A DNA stretch of 64,000 nt from Roseovarius salincola (GCF_026891095.1 NZ_JAPTNL010000010.1:1-64000), one strand, 5' to 3'. Numbered from the stretch's first letter, positions 1 through 7,748 are shown. Translations and numbers: made by a program. The notes: generated by a model from the sequence alone, not told the origin.

Positions 1-109
1 TGCGCCACGAAACTGAAACCGCATAATCTCAATCAAGGATGGGCCAGAGCCTCCAATCCGAAAACCGCTCAAGCGTCCCAAATTATCTGACGACGTACAT
101 TGCGCGTCT

Positions 110-534
110 TCAGGTGGTGCGCGATGTCCCAGGTCTCAACCGCACCGCCGATCCGGGTGAGCACCCAGCAATGGCCGTTCTCGCATCATCCCTGCTTTTC
201 CGGTCTGATCCGCCTCGATCCCCGCCACTTCGGCGCGCAGGGCATCGGCGATGCGCGTGAAGCGCGGCGGGTGCGGCGTGACGAGCGCTTGGGGATAGGT
301 GCCTTGCGCTTGGGTGAAGGATCAGCACACGGTCGGATCGGTCGCCCCGGTCGCCCCGGGCGCGAGGCAAAGCGCGGTCTGGCCGGTCGTCGCTTCGGTG
401 ATCTGCCGGGCGTGACCGCCTGTCACGGTGACCCCGTCGCAGACCGCGTCCGGCGAGGGCAGGCCGCCGGGTATCTGCGCCCGCGTCGCGCCCTCGGGGA
501 GATGCGCGGACCATGTGATGCTGAAATCGCTCAT
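110..534 (-). pseudogene. Decayed gene downstream of phnE2, family not recognised
   Basis: A reading frame starts with an ATG that overlaps the phnE2 stop in the ATGA arrangement, as expected for a last gene of a phn transporter operon. It stays open for 70 codons and meets a stop at 322. The same frame then continues open with protein-like composition for about 60 more codons. Further down, another frame carries a plausible protein stretch (WDIAHHLKTRNVRR). This pattern suggests a gene broken by a nonsense mutation and a frameshift. I could not assign a family. It may be the remnant of an accessory phosphonate gene, but that is only inferred from position. Confidence 0.4.
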
Positions 535-1388
535 TTCGCCGACTCCGGCCTACCGATCAGCCGCGAGCGCAGCAAAGCCGACAGCCAGTCGATCAGGTAA
601 ACCATCGCGATGATCAGGAAGATGATCGACCATGCCTCGTCCCATTTGTATGCGCTGATCCTGTCAGCGAGCAGAAAGCCGATGCCCCCTGCGCCGACGA
701 TCCCGAGGATCGTGCCCGAGCGCACGTTCGATTCGAAGTTGTAGAGCAGGATCGACAGGATCACCGGGTTGACCTGCGGCGCGATGCCGAACCGGATCTG
801 TTGAAGGCGCGAGCCGCCCGAGGCCTTCACCCCGTCGATGGGCTTGGAGGAGGTGTTTTCCAGCGCTTCCGAAAAGAGCTTGGCGAATGTGCCGATCTCG
901 GACACCGCGATGGCGAGAATGCCGGGCAGCGGACCGAGCCCGAAGGCACGGATGAAGATCAGCGCGAGGATCAGGGTCTCGAACGCGCGGATCAGGTCGA
1001 AGCCGCGGCGTGCGCCGAGGCGCAGAAAAGACAGGCGGTTGATGTTCTTGGCGCCAAGGAAGGAGAGCGGATAGGCAATGACGGCACCCAAGAGCGTGCC
1101 GAGGAACGCGATGGCCAGGGTCTCGCCCAGACCCTTGAGGACCTCGGAGAAATCCGCCCAGTTGTCCCAGATATGGGGCGGGAACATGAAGCTGAGGACC
1201 CGTCCCAACCGTCCCAGGCCCTCCCAGATGCGGGCGGGCGTGATGTTGAAATCGTAAACGCACCAGGCCAGCAGCGCGAAAAACAGTGTCCATAGCGCAT
1301 AGCGGCGCAGGCGCACGGGCAGCGGCGCGCGAAAGGCCAGCGGCAGGCGGGCGCGGGCGGCTTCGATCCGGTCGGGAGTCATGGTCAT
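531..1388 (-). CDS. phnE: Phosphonate ABC transporter permease PhnE (second copy)
   Basis: Inner-membrane permease of a phosphonate importer, 285 aa, about the usual length. It has several hydrophobic segments and the cytoplasmic EAA-type loop near residues 180-205 (EALENTSSKPIDGVKASGG), where the ATPase docks. A GGAG ribosome-binding site lies just before the chosen start. Only 11 bases separate it from the first permease gene, so the two are co-transcribed and probably form a heterodimer. The two-permease arrangement is common in alphaproteobacterial phn transporters. The gene is intact although its neighbours on both sides of the transporter operon are decayed. Confidence 0.93.
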   Translation of the reverse strand: MTMTPDRIEAARARLPLAFRAPLPVRLRRYALWTLFFALLAWCVYDFNITPARIWEGLGRLGRVLSFMFPPHIWDNWADFSEVLKGLGETLAIAFLGTLLGAVIAYPLSFLGAKNINRLSFLRLGARRGFDLIRAFETLILALIFIRAFGLGPLPGILAIAVSEIGTFAKLFSEALENTSSKPIDGVKASGGSRLQQIRFGIAPQVNPVILSILLYNFESNVRSGTILGIVGAGGIGFLLADRISAYKWDEAWSIIFLIIAMVYLIDWLSALLRSRLIGRPESAK

Positions 1389-1399
1389 GGGGTGCTCCT

Positions 1400-2371
1400 T
1401 CAGGCAGCTTGCGCGCGGGCCGCGCGGCGGTGGCCGGTGTCGCTGTCCAGCCCGATGATCCGGTGACGCAGCTTTTCAGAGCCGTAGTCGATCGCCACCA
1501 CGGTGAGGAAGATGATGATGAACAGCGCCGAGAGGTCGGTGTATTCCTGAAGGGACATGGCGGTGCGGAATTCCTGCCCCAGCCCGCCCGCGCCCACATA
1601 GCCGATGATCGAAGAGGCCCGCACGTTGATCTCGAAGCGCAGCAGCGTGTAGCTGATGATGTTGGGCAGAACCTGCGGCACCGCGCCATAGCGGATCTGA
1701 TCGAACCATGTGCCCCCGGCGGCCTTGACGCCCTCCAGGGGGCGCATGTCGATATTCTCGTTCACTTCCGAATAGAGCTTGCCGAGCGCGCCGGTCGCGT
1801 GCAGCCCGATCGCCATGACCCCCGCCAAGGGGCCGACGCTGAAGCAGAACACGAAGATAAGCGCCCAGACCAGTTCGGGAACCGTCCGCGCGATTTCGAG
1901 ATAGCGGCGCGTGATCCAGTTCACCCAGGCATTGGGCGACAGGTTGCGCGCCGCCGGGAAGGACAGCACGAATCCCCCGATCACACCCAGCGTGGTGGCC
2001 ATGAAGGCAATCAGGATGGTTTCGAACAGAAGGGTCAGCCAGGTTTTCCAACGCCAGAACCATTCGCCGATATCGGCACCCAGACTGTCCCAGCGCAGCA
2101 CCGGGATCGTCTTTTCAAGATACTCGCCAAGGCGCGGCAGTCCGGCCGGGATGATCCAGCGCCAGTCGCGCGATCCGTCCGGCATCGTCACCTGGGTGAC
2201 CTTGAAGAAGTCCCCGATCCAGGATGTGAAGGCGAAGAGCGTGATGAAGATCACCGTGCCGATGGCCCAGCCCATGCGGGCGCGGCGGCGCCGGGCGGTG
2301 AAGGCCCGTTCGAATTCTGTTCGCTGATCGCCCTTGGCGGCCATCATCGAAGGATCGGCGGTGACGGTCAT
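1400..2371 (-). CDS. phnE: Phosphonate ABC transporter permease PhnE (first copy)
   Basis: Permease of 323 aa with an N-terminal cytoplasmic and membrane extension relative to the second copy. It has the PhnE-type loop EVNENIDMRPLEGVKAAGG, and shares with the second copy the C-terminal pattern NVRAS(S/G)IIGxVGAGG(L/I)G. It lies downstream of phnD and upstream of the second phnE in the operon phnC-phnD-phnE1-phnE2. The start is supported by an AAGGGG stretch about eight bases upstream. Its role is to move phosphonate across the inner membrane, driven by PhnC. The gene is intact and of normal length. Confidence 0.93.
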   Translation of the reverse strand: MTVTADPSMMAAKGDQRTEFERAFTARRRRARMGWAIGTVIFITLFAFTSWIGDFFKVTQVTMPDGSRDWRWIIPAGLPRLGEYLEKTIPVLRWDSLGADIGEWFWRWKTWLTLLFETILIAFMATTLGVIGGFVLSFPAARNLSPNAWVNWITRRYLEIARTVPELVWALIFVFCFSVGPLAGVMAIGLHATGALGKLYSEVNENIDMRPLEGVKAAGGTWFDQIRYGAVPQVLPNIISYTLLRFEINVRASSIIGYVGAGGLGQEFRTAMSLQEYTDLSALFIIIFLTVVAIDYGSEKLRHRIIGLDSDTGHRRAARAQAA

Positions 2372-2436
2372 CGGTCGGCCCCTTGCGTACTGGGGATCGG
2401 AGCCGAGGCCCCGAGCGCTGGCTGGTTATGCGGACC

Positions 2437-2457
2437 GGGGCAGCACGCGGCTGCCCC
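2437..2457. terminator. Intercistronic hairpin between phnD and phnE1
   Basis: A perfect 8-bp inverted repeat GGGGCAGC / GCTGCCCC with a five-base loop lies in the gap after phnD. There is no T-tract. Such hairpins after binding-protein genes usually protect the upstream message or cause partial termination, giving more binding protein than permease. That reading is inferred from position. Confidence 0.6.
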
Positions 2458-2475
2458 GACCGGATCGGGACAGGA

Positions 2476-3396
2476 TCAGGAGCCCGAGCGGCGCTGGTCC
2501 TTGATCCACGCGCGCATGTCGACGATCCACTGGTAGCGGTCATGGTCGACCCGTGAGAAGCCGACCTCGGGGTTCGGATCGTCCCCGGTGAAGGATGAAT
2601 AGAGCGCATAGCCCTCGGGGTCGTCCTTCGGGAAGCTCTCGATCGCGGCGGTCACGTCTTCGATCATCTCTTCGGGCAGATTCTGGCGGAAGGTCCAGGG
2701 GCCGGAGGTGATTTCCGGGCTTTCCCAGATTTTGCAGACAACCCCTTTGTCGATCATGCCCTTGTCTTCCATGCGCTGATAAACCCCGGCCGAGTCATTG
2801 TCCTGATAAATGGCGGCGGTGTCGAACGTGCCGTTGACCACGCCGGTCACGCCGGCTTCGTGGCTGCCGCCGAAGACGACCGAGCGGAAATACTCCTCGG
2901 GCTTGAAGCCTTCCTTGGTGATCATGTTGAAATAGGGCACGGCATAGCCCGAGGTGCTGTCGGGATCGGCGAAGGCAAGAACCTTGCCCCTGGCGTCGGC
3001 CAGGCTTTCGATGCCGCTGTCGCAGCGGGCCACGACAATCGAATAATAGCCGGTGCTGCCATCTTGGGCGATTGAGGTCAGGGTCGGCACGACTTTGCCG
3101 CCGGTTTCGGTATAGGCCGCGGCATAGGCGGACGAGCCCAGGCGCGCGACTTCGATCTGGTCGGCGGCGACCGCCTGAATGACGCCGTCATAATTGCCGG
3201 CGGTGAAGATCTCGACGTCGACGCCCAGCGTCTCTTCAAGGTAGACGCGCAGCGGCTCGTTGCGCATCAGGCGGTCCTGCTCGTTCTCTCCCGAGAGGAT
3301 GCCGAAGCGGATGATCTGGTAGTCGTCCTTCCAGCCTTCGGCCAGAGCGGGCATGGCGGTAAGCGCGAGCAGCGCGGTGGTGGTGACGAAACGCAT
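2476..3396 (-). CDS. phnD: Phosphonate-binding periplasmic protein PhnD
   Basis: Soluble substrate-binding component of the phosphonate importer, 306 aa. The first 19 residues form a Sec signal peptide ending in ALA. The fold-family signature for phosphonate capture is present: a DPDSTSGYAVPYF segment, whose STSG turn in known PhnD structures holds the phosphonate oxygens. A strong AAGGAG ribosome-binding site precedes the start. It follows phnC by 51 bases and precedes the paired permeases. It looks fully functional, so this strain probably still imports phosphonates even though the adjacent C-P lyase genes are ruined. Confidence 0.94.
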   Translation of the reverse strand: MRFVTTTALLALTAMPALAEGWKDDYQIIRFGILSGENEQDRLMRNEPLRVYLEETLGVDVEIFTAGNYDGVIQAVAADQIEVARLGSSAYAAAYTETGGKVVPTLTSIAQDGSTGYYSIVVARCDSGIESLADARGKVLAFADPDSTSGYAVPYFNMITKEGFKPEEYFRSVVFGGSHEAGVTGVVNGTFDTAAIYQDNDSAGVYQRMEDKGMIDKGVVCKIWESPEITSGPWTFRQNLPEEMIEDVTAAIESFPKDDPEGYALYSSFTGDDPNPEVGFSRVDHDRYQWIVDMRAWIKDQRRSGS

Positions 3397-3447
3397 GATT
3401 GGATCTCCTTTTTGCGTTGTCTTCCGGGTGGGCTGGCGGGTCCGCTG

Positions 3448-4263
3448 TCAGGCGGGCTCGGTCACGTTGCCTGTCGGGCGCGCCGCCGTGGAGGTGACGG
3501 CCTCGTTGAACTCCGTCAGCCCTTCGATCCCGTAGATGTCGCGCACCACGTCATCGGTCAGCTGCGCGGGCGTGCCGTCGAACATCGCGCGGCCCGCGCG
3601 CATGGCGACGATGCGGTGGCAATAGGCCCGCGCGGTGTTCAGCGTGTGCAGGTTGACGAGAACGGTCAGCCCGTCCTCCTGATTGATCCGTTTCAGCCCG
3701 TCCATGACGCGGGTCGCGTTGGCGGGGTCGAGCGAGGCGATGGGCTCGTCGGCCAGCATGATCCTGGGCCGCTGAACCAGAGCTTTCGCAATGGCGACGC
3801 GCTGTTGCTGTCCCCCCGAAAGTGTCCCTGCGCGTTGCAGCGCCTGCGGCAGCAGGTCGAGCCGGTCCAGCGCCTCGATCGCCAGGACGCGCTCTTCATC
3901 GGTGAAGCGCATGGCCATGGAGGACAGAAAACCGTGCTCGGCCAGCCGCCCGATCAGGACGTTGGTCAGGACGTCGAGACGATCCACGAGGTTGAACTGC
4001 TGAAAGATCATCGCGCAGTCGCGCCGCCAGTGGCGCAAGGCGCGGCCCCGCAATGCGGTGATTTCGGTCCCGTCAAATGCAATCTCCCCCGCGCCGGGGT
4101 CGATCAGGCGGTTGATGAGGCGCAGCAACGTGGACTTGCCCGCGCCGGAGCGGCCGATGATGCCGACGAATTCGCCGGGCCGGATGTCGAGCGAGACGTT
4201 GTCCACGGCAGTCGTGTCGCCGAACTGCCGGGTCACGCCCCGAAGGCTGAGGGTCGCGGTCAT
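3448..4263 (-). CDS. phnC: Phosphonate ABC transporter ATP-binding protein PhnC
   Basis: ATPase that powers the PhnD/PhnE importer. The chosen start gives 271 aa, with GGGAG at suitable spacing; a longer frame extends upstream but would run through the operator. Motifs: Walker [10 protein letters not shown] at 37-45, signature LSGGQ at 148-152, Walker B IMLADEP at 168-174. It is the first gene of phnCDE1E2. A 16-bp operator half-matched as a palindrome lies 41 bases upstream and a possible Pho box lies further up, so control by both PhnF and phosphate starvation is likely. Confidence 0.94.
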   Translation of the reverse strand: MTATLSLRGVTRQFGDTTAVDNVSLDIRPGEFVGIIGRSGAGKSTLLRLINRLIDPGAGEIAFDGTEITALRGRALRHWRRDCAMIFQQFNLVDRLDVLTNVLIGRLAEHGFLSSMAMRFTDEERVLAIEALDRLDLLPQALQRAGTLSGGQQQRVAIAKALVQRPRIMLADEPIASLDPANATRVMDGLKRINQEDGLTVLVNLHTLNTARAYCHRIVAMRAGRAMFDGTPAQLTDDVVRDIYGIEGLTEFNEAVTSTAARPTGNVTEPA

Positions 4264-4304
4264 GGCGCTTGCTCTCCCTGTGATCAGGCGGTGAACCGCA
4301 GACG

Positions 4305-4320
4305 ATTCATCCGAATGAAT
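4305..4320. promoter_or_regulatory. Putative PhnF operator before phnC
   Basis: The site reads ATTCATCCGAATGAAT, an inverted repeat with one mismatched pair at the centre. The same 16-mer, with at most two changes, also occurs immediately before phnF and before the divergent operon. Three copies at three promoter positions within 2.6 kb and nowhere else that I saw make it a good candidate for the binding site of the GntR-family regulator PhnF. Confidence 0.75.
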
Positions 4321-4370
4321 TGACTTGGGAGAGGAATGCCCGATCAACGTAACAACCGGGCTACCTGACT

Positions 4371-4388
4371 GTGACGCTTTGTTGACAA
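4371..4388 (-). promoter_or_regulatory. Candidate Pho box upstream of phnC
   Basis: Read on the minus strand the site is TTGTCAA-CAAA-GCGTCAC, two 7-mers separated by four bases. This resembles the PhoB consensus of CTGTCAT repeats with a 4-bp A/T-rich spacer; the second repeat keeps GTCAC. It lies about 110 bases before the phnC start, upstream of the PhnF-type operator. Position and pattern fit phosphate-starvation control, but the match is imperfect. Confidence 0.4.
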
Positions 4389-4475
4389 CGCCATTTCACG
4401 TCAGGCGGCGGTTCCGGGCGCCTCTTGGGTCGCAGAACGTGCCGTTGGCATGGACGGGTGCGCCTGCCACCAGTG

Positions 4476-4690
4476 TCAGCGCGACACGGCCGAACGATTG
4501 CCGGAATAGCTTTGACCGCGCATGGCGTTGGGCGCGCCAATCGCCTTCATCATGCCGGTATCCGTGATCTGGGCGATGAGACCGTTCGCGATGCGTATCG
4601 GGCCGCGCTGAACATGATCGGGCAATACGCGGGTGACGTCAGACAGGCGCGTCTTGGCGGTCCACTTGCCGGGACGCACCGGGCGAGGCC
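4476..4690 (-). pseudogene. phnM: Probable remnant of phnM (N-terminal part)
   Basis: A short frame directly after the phnJ remnant contains VLPDHVQRGPIRIANGLIAQI, which follows the pattern of the first strands of PhnM-type amidohydrolases (an xxARIVLPDxVxxGxVxIxDGxIAxI theme). It ends after about 65 codons. A little further on, in another frame, VALTLVAGAPVHANG resembles the last strands of amidohydrolases. Together they suggest a phnM gene with its middle deleted and its frame broken. Assignment depends on weak similarity plus the expected gene order (after phnJKL), so confidence is moderate. Confidence 0.42.
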
Positions 4691-5505
4691 GATCTCGTGC
4701 AGCGACGAGCCGTCCGCCTGCGGGGTCTCTTTCATTAAGAAACCGCGCGCGCCGGAACGGTGGCAGGTCAGATCGCGGCGATCCTCCACCAGGTAGGGCA
4801 CATCGTCGAACACCAGCGGCTCGACCCGCGTGAAGGGCGGCACGGCATGCAGACGTTTCTCACGCCCGGCCGCGAGCAATGTCAGATGCTGCGCCATGTG
4901 CAGTTTGGGCACGTCCCAGCGCGGATTGGGCAAGGGGGGCATGACGTGACGCCCATTGACGAGGCTGGGATAGGCGGCGCACTGCATCACCCGCCCCGAG
5001 CGCACGATCTGTTCGTAGAGTTGCAGCCACATCCGCCTGTAATCGGCATCGGCGCGCATCTGGCGCGCAATGGGCTTGTCGGGCTGCACGGGCCGCAGGG
5101 GTTCGGGGTTCGGCACTTGCAGAACCAGCACCTGATCCGCGCGCAGCCGTTCCTCGGGGATACGCTGGCGCGACTGGATCAGGTCCGCCACAAGACTGTC
5201 GGTCGTTCTCTGGGCGCCGGACACAAACGCGAGCAACTTGCGGATCGAGGCGGCGTTGATGCTTTCACCCGCGCCCTGGTCGATCACCTTGATCAGGGTC
5301 CGGGATGTCACCAGCATGCAGCAGACCTGCGAACCCCGGTGCCCCATCCGCGCGCCATGGGCACCTTTCGCAAGGCATAGGGCATCTGGCAGCCCGGCAC
5401 GGCGATGGCCTTGAGCATCCTGCGCCGCATTTCGCGCCTGGCCGATGCATCAAGGCAGCCGTAGGCCATCGGCTCCCAATCCCTGGTCAGCGAACGGAGG
5501 GTCAT
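4670..5505 (-). pseudogene. phnJ: Frameshifted phnJ (C-P lyase catalytic subunit)
   Basis: PhnJ is the radical-SAM enzyme that breaks the carbon-phosphorus bond. The first frame has YGCLDASARREMRRRMLKAI and then MARGWGTG, matching the PhnJ N terminus. Near 5335 the similarity jumps to another frame: TLIKVIDQGAGES, DLIQSRQRIPEE, QVLVLQVPNPEPLR, LLAAGREKRLHAVPPFTRVE. These are unmistakable PhnJ blocks. The region that should supply the iron-sulfur CxxC reads CHRS, and the C-terminal cysteine segment is disturbed. The ATG overlaps the end of the phnI remnant as in intact operons. The gene is therefore dead, but recently enough to be recognised along most of its length. Confidence 0.85.
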
Positions 5506-5513
5506 TCGGCGGG

Positions 5514-5645
5514 CTACGGTTGCATTGCGGCGCCCCCGGTTTCGGCACGCGCCAGCGATTGCAGCGTGTGCGCGCGTTTGGCCGGGAAAAGCAGCGGCTC
5601 ACGCGTAACGTCGGGGATGTCGTTGCGCATGGTGCTGTCGGGCAT
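5514..5645 (-). pseudogene. phnI: phnI fragment
   Basis: A stretch of about 40 codons with DVTREPLLFPAKRAHTLQSLARAETGG resembles a segment of PhnI, the nucleosidase component of the C-P lyase complex, which has an REPLxxPxxRxxRLQxLARG(D/E)xG motif. It is joined directly to the preceding phnH remnant and ends in a premature stop a few codons before the phnJ start. The rest of the roughly 360-codon gene is missing, so a large internal deletion is implied. Confidence 0.6.
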
Positions 5646-5800
5646 GGCAGGCGCGGCCCCGTCCCAAGCGCCGCGTTCACGACCAGTGTCGCGCCGACTT
5701 CGGGGTGCAGGTCAGAGCCGAGCCGAAGATCGCGCAGGACCTGCGCATCGCTCATATGATCGAGGAACACATGCTCCGCCGACGCGGGACCGGCCAGCGC
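5645..5800 (-). pseudogene. phnH: phnH fragment
   Basis: A frame that contains LRDLRLGSDLHPEVGATLVV followed by NAALGTGPRL matches the middle of PhnH, the structural subunit of C-P lyase, where related proteins read GTxLxPEAGATLxLxVxxLGxGxxLxLTGPGI. It is neither preceded by a normal phnH start nor followed by the conserved C-terminal part; it runs straight into phnI-like sequence. This is a truncated remnant in the expected order between phnG and phnI. Confidence 0.6.
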
Positions 5801-5804
5801 CGCG

Positions 5805-5946
5805 CCTGTTCGCGCATCTCGATCACGCCGGGATCGGCGATCAGGGGCTCGGCGAACGGCTTGAGGCGGGCGGCATCGGCGCGGGCGAGAATGCCCAGCA
5901 GTTTCTCGTCACAGTGATCGGACAAGACGTCCGGTGGCTGGGTCAT
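5805..5946 (-). pseudogene. phnG: phnG fragment (5' end)
   Basis: The ATG overlaps the phnF stop in the ATGA arrangement, the ancestral phnF-phnG junction. The first 47 codons include LGILARADAARLKPFAEPL and DPGVIEMRE, resembling the N terminus of PhnG (an LARAxxxxLxxLxxxLxxxPxxxxLRxPExGLVMxRGR pattern). Similarity then stops and phnH-like sequence begins in another frame. About 100 codons of PhnG are absent. Confidence 0.62.
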
Positions 5947-6665
5947 CCGTCGTCCTCGTCGGGGTTTATGCTGAATTTGACCCGCGCCGCCGACCAGATG
6001 ACCTCGCTGTGGGCAATGGGCGATCCATCAAGCAACGTGTCGACCGCGCGCACCACCAATACCGGCATGTCCGGGTGCTGGTGAAGCCGTCGTGGTTCGT
6101 CACCGCGCGCGGCGCGCGCATGTATGCGGGTTTCGCCGCGCAGGTAATCCCCGATTCCGTAGGAGCGATACACTGCCGTGGTCGATCCCATGGCCAGGCG
6201 GCGCTCGGGGTAGTCTGGAAAGCGCGCCGCGTCGTGGTAGATATGGCCGATATTGACCGGAACATCGTCCGCCATGGAGCGGCGATGCGTGTCAACGACC
6301 TCCGCGCCGGGTTCCAGCGCGAGCAGCCGGGCCACGCGGGGCGGCGCGGGAATGCGGGCATAGCCCAGCGTTTCACCCGATACTTCGATTCCCTTGGGAT
6401 CGAGATTGCGCCGCAGGCGGGTGCGGCGGCCGATGGTATAATCGATCATCGGCCTGGCCTGCACGAAGGTGCCGCGCCCCTGTTCGACGCTCAGATATCC
6501 CGCCTTGGCAAGATCGGTCACCGCGCGCCGGACGCTGTGGCGGCCGGCCGCGTAGAGCTGTGCCAGCTCCGGCTCGGTCGGCAGCTTTGCTCCCGGTTCG
6601 ATGACACCGTCCACGATGTCCTGCTCGATCAATGCGCGGATCTCCCGCCAGAGGGCTCTGGTCAT
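5943..6665 (-). CDS. phnF: GntR-family regulator PhnF
   Basis: Transcriptional repressor of phosphonate genes, 240 aa from the chosen start. The N-terminal winged helix (about residues 1-70) has GAKLPTEPELAQLYAAGRHSVRRAVTDLAKAGYL-type sequence and the wing VEQGRGTFV; the remaining part is a UTRA effector-binding domain. The start is placed right after an operator copy whose last base is only six bases away, implying autoregulation. It remains intact while the C-P lyase genes that follow it on the same strand are fragments. It is divergent from the six-gene transporter/PhnM operon, and is therefore likely its regulator too. The sensed ligand is unknown. Confidence 0.9.
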   Translation of the reverse strand: MTRALWREIRALIEQDIVDGVIEPGAKLPTEPELAQLYAAGRHSVRRAVTDLAKAGYLSVEQGRGTFVQARPMIDYTIGRRTRLRRNLDPKGIEVSGETLGYARIPAPPRVARLLALEPGAEVVDTHRRSMADDVPVNIGHIYHDAARFPDYPERRLAMGSTTAVYRSYGIGDYLRGETRIHARAARGDEPRRLHQHPDMPVLVVRAVDTLLDGSPIAHSEVIWSAARVKFSINPDEDDG

Positions 6666-6670
6666 TGTAC

Positions 6671-6686
6671 AATCATCCGAATGAAT
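6671..6686. promoter_or_regulatory. Putative PhnF operator before phnF
   Basis: The site reads AATCATCCGAATGAAT, differing by one base from the copy before phnC and by two from the perfect palindrome before the divergent operon. It abuts the phnF start codon, where a bound repressor would block transcription or initiation, consistent with autoregulation. Confidence 0.72.
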
Positions 6687-6845
6687 TTGGGCTACCGATC
6701 CAGTATGACAGCCCGGTGACGTTCGCAATGCAACTGCGTGACAATCGCCCCTTTCGCAAGAGCTTCAAACCGCTCGGAGCCGGGCGCATTGCAGGTTTCA
6801 CAAAGGGTTCATGAGGATGTCTTTGAACGGTTACAGCGCTGGCCG

Positions 6846-6861
6846 ATTCATCCGGATGAAT
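6846..6861. promoter_or_regulatory. Putative PhnF operator, perfect palindrome
   Basis: ATTCATCCGGATGAAT is a perfect 16-bp palindrome that lies 17 bases before the start of the binding-protein gene. It is the best-formed of the three related sites. The 160 bases between it and the phnF copy should hold both divergent promoters; I saw no other clear motif there. Confidence 0.8.
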
Positions 6862-6878
6862 TCTCAATGGAGACAGTC

Positions 6879-7748
6879 ATGACATTCAAAACCCTCCTGC
6901 TGGGCGCAAGCCTTGCAGCCCTCGCCGCATCCGGCGCCGCTGCCGAGACCTGGAAACTGGCCGTGACCGATGTCGAAGGCATGGAACGCCTGCAGACTGA
7001 ATGGGGTCCCTTCAAGGCAGCGCTGGAAGAGGCCACCGACGACACGTTCGAATTCTTCCCGGTCAACTCGCGCACGGCCGCCGCTGAGGCGCTGCGTGGC
7101 AAAACGGTCGATTTCGTCGTCTCCGGCCCGGCCGAATACGTGGTCATCAACAAGCTGACCGAGGCCGATGCGCTGATCGGCCTTGGCCGGCCGGATTATC
7201 ATTGCGCCGTCATCGTGCGCGCCGACAGCGGCATCAATGTGCCCGCCGACCTCAAGGGCAAGAACGTGGCCTTCGGCGATATCGGCTCGACCTCGAACAT
7301 GCTGTGCCCGATGCAGGTGCTGGCCGATCACGGTGTTGATCCGGTGAACGACATCAAAAAGACCCATACCTCGCGCAACATTGCGCATGAGGCGCTCAAG
7401 AACGGCGATGTGGACGCGATCGGCTCGAATGCCGGATCGTGGCTCAACGTGCGCAATGCGGAAACCGATCTGCCTTATGGCTTCTTCAAGGTCATCGCCC
7501 GCTCGGGCGACCTGCCAAATGACATGATCATGGCCGGCGCGCATGTGCCAAAGGATGCGGCCATGGCCGTGCGGGACGCGATCCTCGAGAACAAGGGCCG
7601 TATCATTGCCGGCATCACCGCCCATGCGGAGAACGACAAGTATGTCGGCATGGACCTCGTCGCCATCGAGGACAGCGCCTATGATTACGTGCGCTCGATG
7701 TACGGCAATGCCGGGTATCCGCAGTTCGACACGTTCATCGGTGAGTGA
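6879..7748 (+). CDS. PhnD-like phosphonate/organophosphorus binding protein
   Basis: Periplasmic binding protein of 289 aa from the ATG preceded by GGAG; an upstream in-frame ATG lacks this spacing. Residues 1-20 form a signal peptide ending in AAA. The sequence belongs to the PhnD family: ETWKLAVTDVEGME at the N terminus, the SGPAEYVVI segment near residue 82, and the anion-binding turn GSTSNM near residue 130. Canonical PhnD has STSG there (the other copy in this window does), so the ligand may differ. First gene of a tightly overlapping operon with its own ATPase and permease, then methyltransferase, PhnM-type hydrolase and isomerase-like genes. Confidence 0.88.
   Translation: MTFKTLLLGASLAALAASGAAAETWKLAVTDVEGMERLQTEWGPFKAALEEATDDTFEFFPVNSRTAAAEALRGKTVDFVVSGPAEYVVINKLTEADALIGLGRPDYHCAVIVRADSGINVPADLKGKNVAFGDIGSTSNMLCPMQVLADHGVDPVNDIKKTHTSRNIAHEALKNGDVDAIGSNAGSWLNVRNAETDLPYGFFKVIARSGDLPNDMIMAGAHVPKDAAMAVRDAILENKGRIIAGITAHAENDKYVGMDLVAIEDSAYDYVRSMYGNAGYPQFDTFIGE

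Noticed and set aside
1286-2536. 416-codon plus-strand open frame across the phnE genes
   Set aside because: Reverse shadow of phnE1 and phnE2, with no ribosome-binding site or domain.
6690-6840. Pho box in the phnF divergent promoter region
   Set aside because: Looked for CTGTCAT-like repeats with a 4-base spacer; only single partial matches were present.
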